64,000 nucleotides of DNA from Bradyrhizobium sp. (lineage in GTDB: Bacteria > Pseudomonadota > Alphaproteobacteria > Rhizobiales > Xanthobacteraceae), in contig NZ_SSMW01000158.1 in NCBI RefSeq assembly GCF_004799405.1, positions 1 to 64,000 on the forward strand, in the 5' to 3' direction. A model generated the notes under the pieces. The model was given only the letters and a program-made list of their open reading frames with translations, had not been told where the DNA came from and made no database searches. A program made the position numbers and the translations under genes. Positions 21,705-30,967 of the stretch are shown here, one piece after another. Position 1 is the stretch's first letter. The number at the start of each line of letters is the position of its first letter.

Positions 21705-22976
21705 ATGCACATTGTCGATCGGCGTCTGAATCCGGGCAGCAAGAGCCTTGAGAACCGCCAGCGTTTCCTGCGTCGTGCCAAGGCGCTGGTCCAGGGCGCG
21801 GTCAAGAAATCGTCGCAGGAACGCGACATCAAGGACGTCCTGGAAGGCGGCGAGGTCAGCATCCCGCTCGACGGAATGGACGAGCCGCGCTTTCGCCGCG
21901 AGGGCGGCACCCGCGACATGGTGCTGCCCGGCAACAAGAAGTTCATCGAGGGTGACATCCTGCCGCGCTCGGGCGAAGGCAGCGGAAAGGCGAACCAGCC
22001 GGGTGAAGGCGACAGCGAAGACGCGTTTCGCTTCGTTCTGAGCCGCGACGAATTCGTCGACATGTTCCTCGACGACCTCGAATTGCCGGATCTCGCCAAG
22101 CGCAAGCTCGCCGAGGCGGAAAGCGAGGGGCTGCATCGCGCCGGCTATTCGACCTCGGGATCGCCCGCCAACATTTCGGTGAGCCGCACCGTTCGCCTCG
22201 CTCTGGCGCGGCGGGTCGCGCTGCGACGGCCGCGACCGCAGGAAATCGAACAGCTCGAGGCAGAGCTGGACGGCTGCGACGAAGCGCGTCGCGCCGAACT
22301 GCAGGCCGAGATCGACAGGTTGAAGGCGAAGGTCCGCCGGATTCCGTTCATCGATCCGATCGACATCCGCTACCGCCGCTTCGAGACCATGCCGAAGCCG
22401 GTGGCCCAGGCGGTGATGTTCTGTCTGATGGACGTGTCCGGCTCGATGTCCGAGCACATGAAGGACCTCGCCAAGCGCTTCTACATGCTGCTCTACGTGT
22501 TCCTGACGCGGCGCTACCGCCACGTCGAGATCGTCTTCATTCGCCATACCGACCGGGCGGAAGAAGTCGATGAAGACACCTTCTTTCACGGCCCGGCATC
22601 GGGCGGCACCATGGTATCGAGTGCGCTGCAGGCGATGCATGAGATCGTCAGGTCGCGGTTTCGTCCCGCGGACTGGAACATCTATGCCGCCCAGGCCTCC
22701 GACGGGGACAATTCCCATTCCGACAACGAGGTCGCCGGCCGGCTGCTGACCGAGATGATTTTGCCGGTGTGCCAGTTCTTTGCCTATCTGGAAGTCGGCG
22801 AGGCCGGCGGCAGCACCTTCGATATGTCGGATTCGTCGCTTTGGGCGCTGTACCAGCGGCTGCGCGCCGAGGGCGCGGTGCTGTCGATGCGCAAGGTCAG
22901 CGATCGAAGCGAAATATTCCCGGTATTTCACGATCTGTTTCAGCGCCGCCGCAAGCAGGAGAGAGCCGCGCCATGA
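21705..22976 (+). CDS. yeaH: DUF444/YeaH-YhbH family protein
   Basis: A 423-residue protein with the DUF444 layout. MHIVDRRLNPGSKSLENRQR is at the start, a Gly/Glu-rich linker (RSGEGSGKANQPGEGDSEDA) follows, and the C-terminal half carries a von Willebrand A-like core with the MIDAS-type LMDVSGSMSEHMKDLAKRFY. It works with PrkA in the stress pathway of other bacteria; biochemical function is unclear. The ATG at 21705 is chosen by similarity to other YeaH starts; a GTG at 21699 is also possible. It overlaps the next gene by 4 bp (ATGA, 22973-22976). Confidence 0.93.
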   Translation: MHIVDRRLNPGSKSLENRQRFLRRAKALVQGAVKKSSQERDIKDVLEGGEVSIPLDGMDEPRFRREGGTRDMVLPGNKKFIEGDILPRSGEGSGKANQPGEGDSEDAFRFVLSRDEFVDMFLDDLELPDLAKRKLAEAESEGLHRAGYSTSGSPANISVSRTVRLALARRVALRRPRPQEIEQLEAELDGCDEARRAELQAEIDRLKAKVRRIPFIDPIDIRYRRFETMPKPVAQAVMFCLMDVSGSMSEHMKDLAKRFYMLLYVFLTRRYRHVEIVFIRHTDRAEEVDEDTFFHGPASGGTMVSSALQAMHEIVRSRFRPADWNIYAAQASDGDNSHSDNEVAGRLLTEMILPVCQFFAYLEVGEAGGSTFDMSDSSLWALYQRLRAEGAVLSMRKVSDRSEIFPVFHDLFQRRRKQERAAP

Positions 22977-24517
22977 CCGTGACGCCCGATCGTCTGTTTG
23001 AGGCAGCGGACTGGGACTTCGCGAAGCTGCAGCGCATCCACGACGCCTGCGAGGAAATCGCGCGCGGTGAACTCGGTCTTGACGTCTACCCCAACCAGAT
23101 CGAGGTCATCACCGCCGAGCAGATGCTGGATGCCTATTCCTCGGCCGGCATGCCGCTGTTCTACAAGCACTGGTCGTTCGGCAAGCATTTCGCCCATCAG
23201 GAGGCGTTCTACCGCAAGGGGCTGATGGGCCTCGCCTACGAGATCGTCATCAACTCTTCGCCGTGCATCTCCTATCTGATGGAGGAGAATACCGCGACGA
23301 TGCAGACGCTGGTGATCGCCCACGCCGCGTTCGGCCACAATCATTTCTTCAAGAACAATTATCTGTTCCGGCAATGGACCGACGCCGAAGGGATTCTGGA
23401 CTATCTCGATTTCGCCAAGAACTACGCGGCGCAATGCGAGGAACGCCACGGCCGGCAGGCGGTCGAGCAGACGCTCGATGCCGCGCACGCGCTGATGTCG
23501 CACGGCATCGATCGCTATCCCGGCAAGAAGAAGCTCGACCTTCGCGCCGAGGAAAAGCGTGCCGGCGACCGCCGCCGGCATGAGGAGAGCGCGTTCAACG
23601 ATTTGTGGCGCACCGTGCCGACCGGGCCTGCCAAGAGCGTGGAACTGCTGAGCGCGGAACGGCGCCGCAAGCTGCTCGGGCTGCCGCAGGAAAATCTGCT
23701 GTATTTCCTCGAAAAGACGGCGCCGCGACTGCAGCCCTGGCAGCGCGAACTACTGCGGATCGTGCGGCACATCGCCCAGTATTTCTATCCGCAGAGCCAG
23801 ACCAAGGTCATGAACGAGGGCACCGCGACCTATGTGCATTATCGCATCATGACCCGGCTGCACGAACAGGGGCGGATTTCCGACGGCAATTTCCTCGAAT
23901 TCCTGCAGTCGCACACCAACGTGGTGTTCCAGCCCGAGTTCGACGACCGGCGCTTCTCCGGCTTCAACCCCTACGCGCTCGGATTTGCGATGATGCAGGA
24001 CATCGAGCGCATCGTCACAAATCCCGACGACGAGGACCGGGAATGGTTTCCCGATATCGCCGGGACCGGCGACGCGATGACGGTGCTGCGCGACATCTGG
24101 GCCAACTATCGCGACGAGAGCTTCATCAGTCAGTTCCTCAGCCCGCGACTGATGCGGCATCTGCGGTTGTTTCACCTGCATGACGACCCGGAGCAGACCG
24201 CCGGCATCAGGGTCGATGCGATCCATGACCAGCGCGGCTACCGTCGCATTCGGCGTGAACTGGCCCGGCAGTACGACGTCGGCTACATCGATCCCAATAT
24301 CGAAGTGGTCGATGTCGACCTGGCGGGCGATCGCCGCCTGATGTTGCGCCACGCCGTCATCAAGGGCGCGCAGCTGAACGAGACCGACGCCCGGCGCGTG
24401 CTTCAGCATCTTGCGGATCTCTGGAGCTACGACGTCTCGCTGGTCGAAGTCGACGCTGCAGGCACGGTCCTAAAGGAATACGTGCTGAACCCGCGCGGGC
24501 TCGCTGCGGCGGCGTGA
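22973..24517 (+). CDS. spoVR: SpoVR family protein
   Basis: A 514-residue SpoVR/YcgB protein. Visible family blocks are YPNQIEVITAEQMLDAYSS, MPLFYKHWSFGKHFAHQEAF, YEIVINSSPCISYLMEENTA, and FYPQSQTKVMNEGTATYVHY. In Bacillus SpoVR affects spore cortex; in non-sporulating bacteria its role with PrkA is unresolved. Translation is coupled to the DUF444 gene by an ATGA overlap. Together the three genes form a conserved stress module. Confidence 0.95.
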   Translation: MTVTPDRLFEAADWDFAKLQRIHDACEEIARGELGLDVYPNQIEVITAEQMLDAYSSAGMPLFYKHWSFGKHFAHQEAFYRKGLMGLAYEIVINSSPCISYLMEENTATMQTLVIAHAAFGHNHFFKNNYLFRQWTDAEGILDYLDFAKNYAAQCEERHGRQAVEQTLDAAHALMSHGIDRYPGKKKLDLRAEEKRAGDRRRHEESAFNDLWRTVPTGPAKSVELLSAERRRKLLGLPQENLLYFLEKTAPRLQPWQRELLRIVRHIAQYFYPQSQTKVMNEGTATYVHYRIMTRLHEQGRISDGNFLEFLQSHTNVVFQPEFDDRRFSGFNPYALGFAMMQDIERIVTNPDDEDREWFPDIAGTGDAMTVLRDIWANYRDESFISQFLSPRLMRHLRLFHLHDDPEQTAGIRVDAIHDQRGYRRIRRELARQYDVGYIDPNIEVVDVDLAGDRRLMLRHAVIKGAQLNETDARRVLQHLADLWSYDVSLVEVDAAGTVLKEYVLNPRGLAAAA

Positions 24518-24559
24518 AGGCTTGCCGGGCGCGCGAGGGCGTCGCACCTAAGCGTGATC

Positions 24560-24769
24560 CTAGTCCTTCAGGGTGAACTTCTTGCGCAGCTCGGCAGCTA
24601 TCTTGTCGGCGAGTTCCTGCGCGTTCTTGGTGTGCTTCGGCGCAGTTACCACCGTCGGCCGCCAGCCGAGCAGCGGATCCCTGCGGACCGAAACGAACAC
24701 CCCGCCGATCAACAACCTCTGAAGAATCATGTCTTCGAGTTCGGTGTCGGTTTTTGCTTCCTTGACCAC
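24560..24769 (-). CDS. Conserved small hypothetical protein (69 aa)
   Basis: The GTG at 24769 is preceded by AGGA at 7 nt. The product reads MVKEAKTDTELEDMILQRLL, IGGVFVSVRRDPLLGWRPTV and an amphipathic C-terminal helix (NAQELADKIAAELRKKFTL). The DxELExMILxRxxxGGVxVSVxxDPxxGWxPTV pattern is, from memory, a frequent rhizobial family of unknown function. The longer frame upstream to 24925 shows no similar sequence. It is convergent with the spoVR operon. Confidence 0.7.
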   Translation of the reverse strand: MVKEAKTDTELEDMILQRLLIGGVFVSVRRDPLLGWRPTVVTAPKHTKNAQELADKIAAELRKKFTLKD

Positions 24770-24948
24770 TGCAGTCCTGTTCTGTCGCCAGCCCCAGATT
24801 AAATCTGAAATCTGACGATTTTGGGGAATGCCATGGAGCCCTGGGGTTGCGGCGCTTGGCCGGTTCGGACGGGCCTTGGTGTTCTCGACAAACGGCCTCG
24901 CAAGATTTGCTGCTTGCGAGGCCAATTGTCAGATTCGGCCGGTTGGGT

Positions 24949-25230
24949 TCACGCCGCGGCTTCCGCGGTCGTCGGATCGACCACCGAGCGTACCCGGGCG
25001 ATACTGTTGGCCGGAAATCCGCCTTTTTGGGCATGCGCCCGCACCGCCGACTCGTCCGGCGCGACATAGACGCAATAGATCTTGTCATCCGTCACGAAGC
25101 TCTGCACCCACTGGATTTGCGGGCCCATGGCCTGCAGCACGCCGCAGGATTTCCGGGAAATCGCTTGCAGTTCCTCGGTCGGCAATTTGCCGGCGCCGAC
25201 GAGTTCGCGCTCGATCACGAATTTGGGCAT
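24949..25230 (-). CDS. DUF4242 domain protein (93 aa)
   Basis: MPKFVIERELVGAGKLPTEE followed by LQAISRKSCGVLQAMGPQIQ, WVQSFVTDDKIYCVYVAPDE and VRAHAQKGGFPANSIARVRS is the DUF4242 pattern, a small ferredoxin-like fold; one studied Streptomyces member binds nickel. GAGGTG lies 6 nt before the ATG, which fixes the start. It is monocistronic or precedes the 69-residue gene. The role in this organism is unknown. Confidence 0.85.
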   Translation of the reverse strand: MPKFVIERELVGAGKLPTEELQAISRKSCGVLQAMGPQIQWVQSFVTDDKIYCVYVAPDESAVRAHAQKGGFPANSIARVRSVVDPTTAEAAA

Positions 25231-25370
25231 TTTTCGCACCTCAGGTTCACGAAAGCGCGGATTTGCGCTCTCGCCTGCAAGGATGCGAATTTGCGGCGCG
25301 CCTGGAGTGAGGCGAAAGTCCCGGCCGCACAAACTTGTCGTGCCGGAAAACAGGGACAGCTGTCCCGATC

Positions 25371-26450
25371 TCAGCGAGCGCCTAACCGGGTGCCGAGTCC
25401 GGCATCGCGCGCGCGTACGATCGCCAGATAACGGTGCTGGACCTGAATCTTGTCGAATACGCGCGTGATGTGATTGCGAACCGTCTTCTCCGAGAGGCCG
25501 AGGGCGCTTGCGATCTCGGAATTGTCGAGGCCGTCGGCGATCGCTTCGAGAACGGCGCGTTCGCGTGGTGTGAGCTCATCGAGCGGCAGGACGCTGCGCA
25601 TGGAGGTCGCCGCATTCGGCTTCGCCAGAAACGACTGGATTTCAGCGATCAACTGCGGCCATTCCGGTTCATCAAGCAGCGGCATGTGATTCTGGCTGTC
25701 GAACTGAACGAAACGGCAGTCCCGGATCAGGCTCGCCAGAAGGCGGCCTTCCGCGATCGGAACCGCGCAATCGCGCTCGGCATGCATCACCAGGACCGGG
25801 CATTTCAGCTTGCGCGCGGCTTTTCGCACGTCCACGCTCCAGCCGATTTCGAGCAAGCGAACGGCCTTCTCGGCGGTTGTCGCAAGCCGCATCTGTTCAG
25901 CCCAGGAGCGCAGATAGTCCATGGTGCCGCCGGGCTGAAACGTCGACGACCAGACCTGCATGAAGGCGTCGTTCTGCTGACCCCATCCCTGTCGCGTGAG
26001 TTCAAGCATCAGCCGCGCCTTCCTGGTCACTTCCGGCTGGCCAACCTGAAACCGTCCGCGCGCATAGGTGCCATAGAGAACAAGGTGGCTGACGCGCTCG
26101 GGATAGCGCGCAGCGTATTCGATGGCGACCGGCCCGCCCCAGCAGGTCGCAAGGATCGGAAAACGGTCCAGTCCCGCCGCGTCGACCACGCAAGCAAGGT
26201 CGTTCACCCAGTTCTCGAACGACAGCTTCTCGGTGTCGCGGTCCGACAGGCCACAGCCACGCGAATCGTGTCGCAACACGGTGAATTCGCTGAAGGCGTC
26301 GAGCCACGGACGCCAGGCGAGGCTGCGCCATTGATGTTCAAGATGCGTCAGCCAGGTCGATGCCATGACCAGCGGTGGTCCACTGCCGGTGGCAGCATAG
26401 GCCAGCTTCACGCCGTCATCGGCCGTGCAGAAACGAATGTCCTGGTGCAT
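25371..26450 (-). CDS. Alpha/beta-hydrolase fused to a LuxR-type HTH (359 aa)
   Basis: The first 265 residues are an alpha/beta hydrolase (MHQDIRFCTADDGVKLAYAA, VLRHDSRGCGLSDRD, then the elbow ATCWGGPVAIEYAARYPERV). The last 65 are a LuxR-type helix-turn-helix (LTPRERAVLEAIADGLDNSE, IASALGLSEKTVRNHITRVF). The nucleophile position in the elbow is Cys rather than Ser, as in dienelactone hydrolases and some members of this family. The protein is probably a transcription regulator with an enzyme-derived ligand sensor. The start is uncertain (ATG at 26450 by family similarity, with no ribosome site visible). It is next to the aromatic-type monooxygenase gene, which it might regulate. Confidence 0.85.
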   Translation of the reverse strand: MHQDIRFCTADDGVKLAYAATGSGPPLVMASTWLTHLEHQWRSLAWRPWLDAFSEFTVLRHDSRGCGLSDRDTEKLSFENWVNDLACVVDAAGLDRFPILATCWGGPVAIEYAARYPERVSHLVLYGTYARGRFQVGQPEVTRKARLMLELTRQGWGQQNDAFMQVWSSTFQPGGTMDYLRSWAEQMRLATTAEKAVRLLEIGWSVDVRKAARKLKCPVLVMHAERDCAVPIAEGRLLASLIRDCRFVQFDSQNHMPLLDEPEWPQLIAEIQSFLAKPNAATSMRSVLPLDELTPRERAVLEAIADGLDNSEIASALGLSEKTVRNHITRVFDKIQVQHRYLAIVRARDAGLGTRLGAR

Positions 26451-26651
26451 GGCAATCGCGCACTTCATGAAGCGCACTATATTGCTGCCGAGGCCGCCTG
26501 CACACCTGTAAATGCCCTGGCTGGGACCTGATCGAAGCCCTCTGGCAATGCCGATTCCAGCCCGTCATGCGGAATGGGACGGATAGTCCCTCACGGCCGG
26601 CGTGTGAACCGGTTGAGAATGGCGAGCGTTATGTAACGTCCATCCTGCAAC

Positions 26652-28274
26652 TTACGCAATCGCCGGCATCCGGCCGAGCAGGCAATCGAGCGCGGTGCGC
26701 AAGACTTGTTGCGGGCTCGAAGCGCTTGAACGACTGCGCCACGCCACATGGCCGTCCGGCCGAACCAGCACCGCGCCATCGATGTCGACGCCGTAAGCGT
26801 GGTGCCAGTTGTCGTCTGGATCGCCGAGGGCGCTATCGCCGCCGACGGTATAGGCAATCAGTGGCGGCCACGATGGACCAATGGCTTGCGCGGCGCGGCG
26901 CCATGCGTCGCCATCGCGACCGGCCAGCAACACAAAGTGCGGGCCGAACAGGTCGATGGTTGAGATTTGCTCGTCGCCGCGCCTGAGCCAGGCATGGGGA
27001 GCGCGGCTGCCGGGCCGCGCAGACGGCACATATTCGGTGACGGGATCCTCAACGGCGAGCGGCGCCGTACCGTCCGGCACGACCGCTGTCGATTCGTAGC
27101 TGACCCCGAAGATCAAACCCTGTTCGTTGAGGAATTCCCGCCGGGGCAAGACGTTGCTTTGCCGCGCGGTGCGTCCCATCGACAGCGCGTTGGCCAGCGA
27201 ATTCCGGGTGATGATCTGCCCCAAAGGCTGGCGCTCGGCATGGTAGCTGTCGAGAAGCTTTTCATCCGCGTTCCCGCGCAACACGGCGGCGATCTTCCAT
27301 GTCAGATTGTGAACGTCCTGAACCCCGGTGTTGAGGCCGAAGCCCCCTGTCGGCGGCATCTCGTGAGCGGCATCGCCGGTCAGGAAAACGTTGCCGAAAC
27401 GATAGCGGTCGGCAACGATGGCGGACGCCTCCCACGGGCTGATGCCAAGCACCGACATGTCGAGATCGGACACGCCGACGGCCTTGCGGATCAACTCCGC
27501 ACAGAATTCCGGCGTGAAGTCCTGCGGTTTCCAGCCGTATTGCTTGGGGCCGTGAATCAGGAAGCCCCAGCGGTCGCTGCCGTTGATGGTGAGGAATGTG
27601 CCGCGCAAGTCTTCCTGCTCGACAAAATAGAGCGCGGCGGGCCGGTGCGCGACCCATCGGGTGAGATCAGCCTGGAAAAGGATATTGACGCTGTCGTAGA
27701 CTTTCTCTTCGCCGATCATGTTCACGGCGAGCTCGCGGCGCACCCGACTTTGCGCACCCTCGGCAGCGATCAAATAACGCGCGGTGAAAGGCATCTCTTC
27801 GCCCGTTATGCGGTCGGTCAACGTGCCGGCAACGGCGCCGGGCTTTTGGCTGAACGAGGTCAGCTCGGTATTGAAGCGCAAGGTCCCCGGCCCCGCCGAT
27901 TCCGCAAATCGGCGAATAACCGGTTCAAGGTCGTCCTGGGCGCAAAGACAATTCTTGACGGGTGTCACTGCCAGGTTCTTCGTGATCGCGCGGCCAGGCA
28001 CGCGACGCTCGATCTCCCGGCCGGCCAGGGTTTCGGTCCAGACGATCAGCCCCGTGCCTCCTTCCGCGAGCCCGGCGGCCCTGACCGCGGCATCGATGCC
28101 GCATTGCCGGAAGACTTCCATGGTACGGGCATTGATCCCGCGCGCCTTCGGCGTCAGCGCCGTGCCCGGGTGACGTTCGACCAGCAGCGAGCGCACGCCG
28201 TGCCGGGAGAGCAGCAACGAGGCGGTGAGGCCGACCGGACCGCCACCGGAGATGAGAACGGGAATGTCGAGCAT
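26652..28274 (-). CDS. FAD-dependent aromatic monooxygenase (PHBH/UbiH class, 540 aa)
   Basis: A class A flavoprotein monooxygenase. The dinucleotide motif is VLISGGGPVGLTASLLLSRH, the DG-like region is LIAAEGAQSRVRRELAVN, and the FAD-binding GD motif is GNVFLTGDAAHEMPPTGGFG. The C-terminal thioredoxin-like extension (residues about 410-540) is that of phenol-, 3-(3-hydroxyphenyl)propionate- and polyketide-type hydroxylases. It should hydroxylate an aromatic ring with NAD(P)H and oxygen. It lies 27 bp after an MFS transporter gene, with a VOC dioxygenase gene further upstream on the same strand, suggesting import, hydroxylation and cleavage of one aromatic compound. The substrate is not deducible. 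Confidence 0.88.
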   Translation of the reverse strand: MLDIPVLISGGGPVGLTASLLLSRHGVRSLLVERHPGTALTPKARGINARTMEVFRQCGIDAAVRAAGLAEGGTGLIVWTETLAGREIERRVPGRAITKNLAVTPVKNCLCAQDDLEPVIRRFAESAGPGTLRFNTELTSFSQKPGAVAGTLTDRITGEEMPFTARYLIAAEGAQSRVRRELAVNMIGEEKVYDSVNILFQADLTRWVAHRPAALYFVEQEDLRGTFLTINGSDRWGFLIHGPKQYGWKPQDFTPEFCAELIRKAVGVSDLDMSVLGISPWEASAIVADRYRFGNVFLTGDAAHEMPPTGGFGLNTGVQDVHNLTWKIAAVLRGNADEKLLDSYHAERQPLGQIITRNSLANALSMGRTARQSNVLPRREFLNEQGLIFGVSYESTAVVPDGTAPLAVEDPVTEYVPSARPGSRAPHAWLRRGDEQISTIDLFGPHFVLLAGRDGDAWRRAAQAIGPSWPPLIAYTVGGDSALGDPDDNWHHAYGVDIDGAVLVRPDGHVAWRSRSSASSPQQVLRTALDCLLGRMPAIA

Positions 28275-28301
28275 CTTTTTCCTTTTTGATCCCGTGCGGA
28301 A

Positions 28302-29747
28302 TCAGCCGATGTCCATTGGCTTGCCGTGGGGCTCCCTGCGATAGGCAAAGATCGCGATCAGCGCGGCGAATTCGCAGGCCGCCAGGAACAGGAACGCCGG
28401 CGCGATCGCATCCGTGGTCGCCTTCGGCGAAACCACATCGCTGCTTCCCGCGATCAGCGCCAGACACACCGGCCCCAGGATTTTTCCAACGCCGTTGGCG
28501 GCCTGCGCCAGTCCAAACGCCCGCCCACCAAGCGAGACCGGAAACACTTCGACGACATAGGGTGACATGTTGGAAAACGCGCCGCTGTAAAACGCCGCGC
28601 CGAAGATCACGAGCAGCGCAAACACCGACCAGCCCGCGACGAACTCGCGATAGAAAGCGACAATCGCCAGCATCACCAGCACGGAGATCAACGTTCCCGT
28701 GAGTGCTGCGCCACGGCGTCCGATATAGAGCGGCAGCACCGAAAACAGCACGCGGCCGACAAATGAGGCGATGCTCGCATAGACGAAGTAATGCGCAGCC
28801 TCATGCGCGGTAATCTTCAGAAGCTGGGACAGAATCGTGGGTCCCCACAGGAACACGCCATACGTGCCGGTCGAAATCCCGGTCCAGATGACCACGACCC
28901 ACCAGAACCGCTTCTGGTCCTGGAATAGCTCTGACAACGACCCCGGCCGGGTGGTCGGCTCGATTGCGTTCGGCAGCGTGACGCTGGTTTCGGGAACGCC
29001 GAGCAGCTTTGCGGCCTCGCGTCGCGCGTCGGCATTACGGCCGCGCGACAACAGCCAGCGCACCGACTCCGGCGCAATCCACGCGATCAACAGCGAGGTT
29101 ACGATCGGCATCGCGCCGGTGAAAGCGACGCCGCGCCAGCCGATCACCGGCAGCAGGCTCGCCGAAATCATCGCGGCAAACATCGTGCCGAGCGCCACCG
29201 GCGCCACCATCATGCTGGAAATGAAGGTGCGGAATCTGGTCGGCGTGATTTCGACGATCAGCGGATTCTGGGCGCTGACAGCGGCAATCGATCCAAAGCC
29301 GACGACGAAACGCAATATTGAAAACAGGATCCAGGCGCCGTCCGGTATCAGTGCGCATCCAGCAGCGCCGAGCGAAAAGATCACCCCCCCGCCCCAGACC
29401 ATCTTCTTGCGGCCGATGACGTCGGCGAGCATGCCGCCGGCGAATGAGCCCGCGATGGCGCCGACGCCGGACGACAACAGCATCACCGCGCTCTGGCCGT
29501 AAGTGAGATGCCAATTCGGCGCGAGTACCGACACCAGATATCCGACCAGGAAGAAATCGTAGAACTCGAACATCTCCTGCAAGACCATTAGGCCGATGGT
29601 CAGATAATAGCGCGGCGTGAGCCTCGACTGCTCGATGCCGCTGAGCCAGTCCTGTGCACCTCCTTTGGAATGACCCGGGGCGGCTGTCCGGATTCCACCT
29701 GCGACGCCTTTAGCGACGCCTTGGGCGTCAAGCGAAAGATCGGCCAT
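28302..29747 (-). CDS. MFS transporter, aromatic-acid/metabolite symporter type (481 aa)
   Basis: Twelve transmembrane helices are expected: RYYLTIGLMVLQEMFEFYDF, FLVGYLVSVL, then the MFS loop ADVIGRKKMVWGGG between helices 2 and 3. The N-terminal 45 residues are polar. It most resembles proton-coupled uptake carriers for organic acids and aromatics. GGGGAG lies 4-5 nt before the ATG at 29747, which decides the start over one at 29780. It is co-transcribed with the monooxygenase gene 27 bp downstream and probably brings in its substrate. Confidence 0.85.
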   Translation of the reverse strand: MADLSLDAQGVAKGVAGGIRTAAPGHSKGGAQDWLSGIEQSRLTPRYYLTIGLMVLQEMFEFYDFFLVGYLVSVLAPNWHLTYGQSAVMLLSSGVGAIAGSFAGGMLADVIGRKKMVWGGGVIFSLGAAGCALIPDGAWILFSILRFVVGFGSIAAVSAQNPLIVEITPTRFRTFISSMMVAPVALGTMFAAMISASLLPVIGWRGVAFTGAMPIVTSLLIAWIAPESVRWLLSRGRNADARREAAKLLGVPETSVTLPNAIEPTTRPGSLSELFQDQKRFWWVVVIWTGISTGTYGVFLWGPTILSQLLKITAHEAAHYFVYASIASFVGRVLFSVLPLYIGRRGAALTGTLISVLVMLAIVAFYREFVAGWSVFALLVIFGAAFYSGAFSNMSPYVVEVFPVSLGGRAFGLAQAANGVGKILGPVCLALIAGSSDVVSPKATTDAIAPAFLFLAACEFAALIAIFAYRREPHGKPMDIG

Positions 29748-29879
29748 CTCTCTCCCCGGACGCCCGGCTGCCGCCGTCATGCGCAGCGGTTCAACTTGCC
29801 GGGACCATCCGCAAGAAAGTTAGCACCCGCTCCTGGAATTTGGAAGCGAACCTTCGCGTTGCGCGCGACGGCGTACCTT

Positions 29880-30827
29880 TCATCCCAGCGGCTTCAGCCC
29901 CGCTTCGATCTGCGCGCGGCGCGGCTCGAGGAATGGCGGCAGCGCGAGTTTTTCGCCGAGCGCGTCCATCGGCTCGTCGGTGGCGAAACCGGGGCCGTCG
30001 GTGGCGATCTCGAACAGGATGCCGTTCGGTTCGCGGAAATAAAGGCTGCGAAAGTAAAACCGGTCGATCTCGCCGGAGTTGCGGATGCCGAGTTCGTTCA
30101 AGCGTTGCGCCCAGGCTTCATACTGCGCGTTGTCGGGCGTGCGGAACGCGACGTGATGCACGCCGCCGGCGCCCTGCCGCGCCATCGGCGAATCCTTCTG
30201 CTCGACGACGTGCAGTTCCGCCGCCGGGCCGCCCTCGCCCATCGCAAACACATGAACCTGCGCGGGCGCGTCCGGCGCCGCGTAGTCGCGAACCTTGCGC
30301 ATGTTCATGACGCCGGTCAGCACCTGTTCCAGCCGCGCCAGATCGTGGACGTTGAGCACGATCGGGCCAAGCCCGCGAATCTGGTGCTCCGCCGGCACCG
30401 CACTCTTCTCCCATGGGAAAGCGGGTCCGGCGCCGCCATCGTCCACCAGCACCAGCCGCTGGCCCTCGCCGTCCTCAAACGGCAGCGTCAACCGTCCGTC
30501 GACTTCGGTGACGTCGCCGCTATGGCCGCCGGCTTTCTTCAACCGATCCTTCCAGTAACCCAGGCTTTTTTCGCCGGCGACGCGCAGACCGGTGCGGGAA
30601 ATGCTGTTGGCTCCGCGCCGCTCGGGAGCGGCCGGAAAATCGAAGAAAGTGAGGTCGGTGCCGGGATTGGCCTTTCCGTCGGCATAAAACAGGTGGTAGG
30701 CGCTGACATCATCCTGATTGACGGTCTTCTTGACCAGCCGCATGCCCAAGAGACCGGTATAAAACGCGAGATTTTCGCGCGGTTTCGCCGAAATCGCCGT
30801 CAGGTGATGAATCCCCGTCAATTGCAT
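29880..30827 (-). CDS. Ring-cleaving dioxygenase, VOC superfamily (MhqO-like, 315 aa)
   Basis: Two tandem vicinal-oxygen-chelate modules. The first is MQLTGIHHLTAISAKPREN, FYTGLLGMRLVKKTVNQDD. The second is GAGGVHHVAFRTPDNAQYEA, then YFREPNGILFEIATDGPGF. The His in GIHH, the His in VHHVAF and the Glu in LFEIATD are the expected metal ligands of ring-cleaving dioxygenases of the hydroquinone type (LinE/MhqO/PcpA). AAGGA 7-8 nt before the ATG at 30827 sets the start. It lies 132 bp upstream of the MFS gene on the same strand. Fe(II) chemistry on a hydroquinone is the likely reaction, not proven. Confidence 0.88.
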   Translation of the reverse strand: MQLTGIHHLTAISAKPRENLAFYTGLLGMRLVKKTVNQDDVSAYHLFYADGKANPGTDLTFFDFPAAPERRGANSISRTGLRVAGEKSLGYWKDRLKKAGGHSGDVTEVDGRLTLPFEDGEGQRLVLVDDGGAGPAFPWEKSAVPAEHQIRGLGPIVLNVHDLARLEQVLTGVMNMRKVRDYAAPDAPAQVHVFAMGEGGPAAELHVVEQKDSPMARQGAGGVHHVAFRTPDNAQYEAWAQRLNELGIRNSGEIDRFYFRSLYFREPNGILFEIATDGPGFATDEPMDALGEKLALPPFLEPRRAQIEAGLKPLG

Positions 30828-30967
30828 CGCATTATCCTTATGGCCACCTCCCGTGGACAATCGGCAGGAGCATTTGGGGCTGATTGCAGATCATGTAGGA
30901 TATGGTTTGCAGACTCGCCAGCCATACCCCACTCTTGCCTTTTGCCGCCTGTTTCAAGGACAGCACC

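Noticed and set aside
20102..22931. Long minus-strand frames opposite prkA and the DUF444 gene
   Set aside because: Sense-strand genes have full family signatures and coupled starts; the reverse frames have none.
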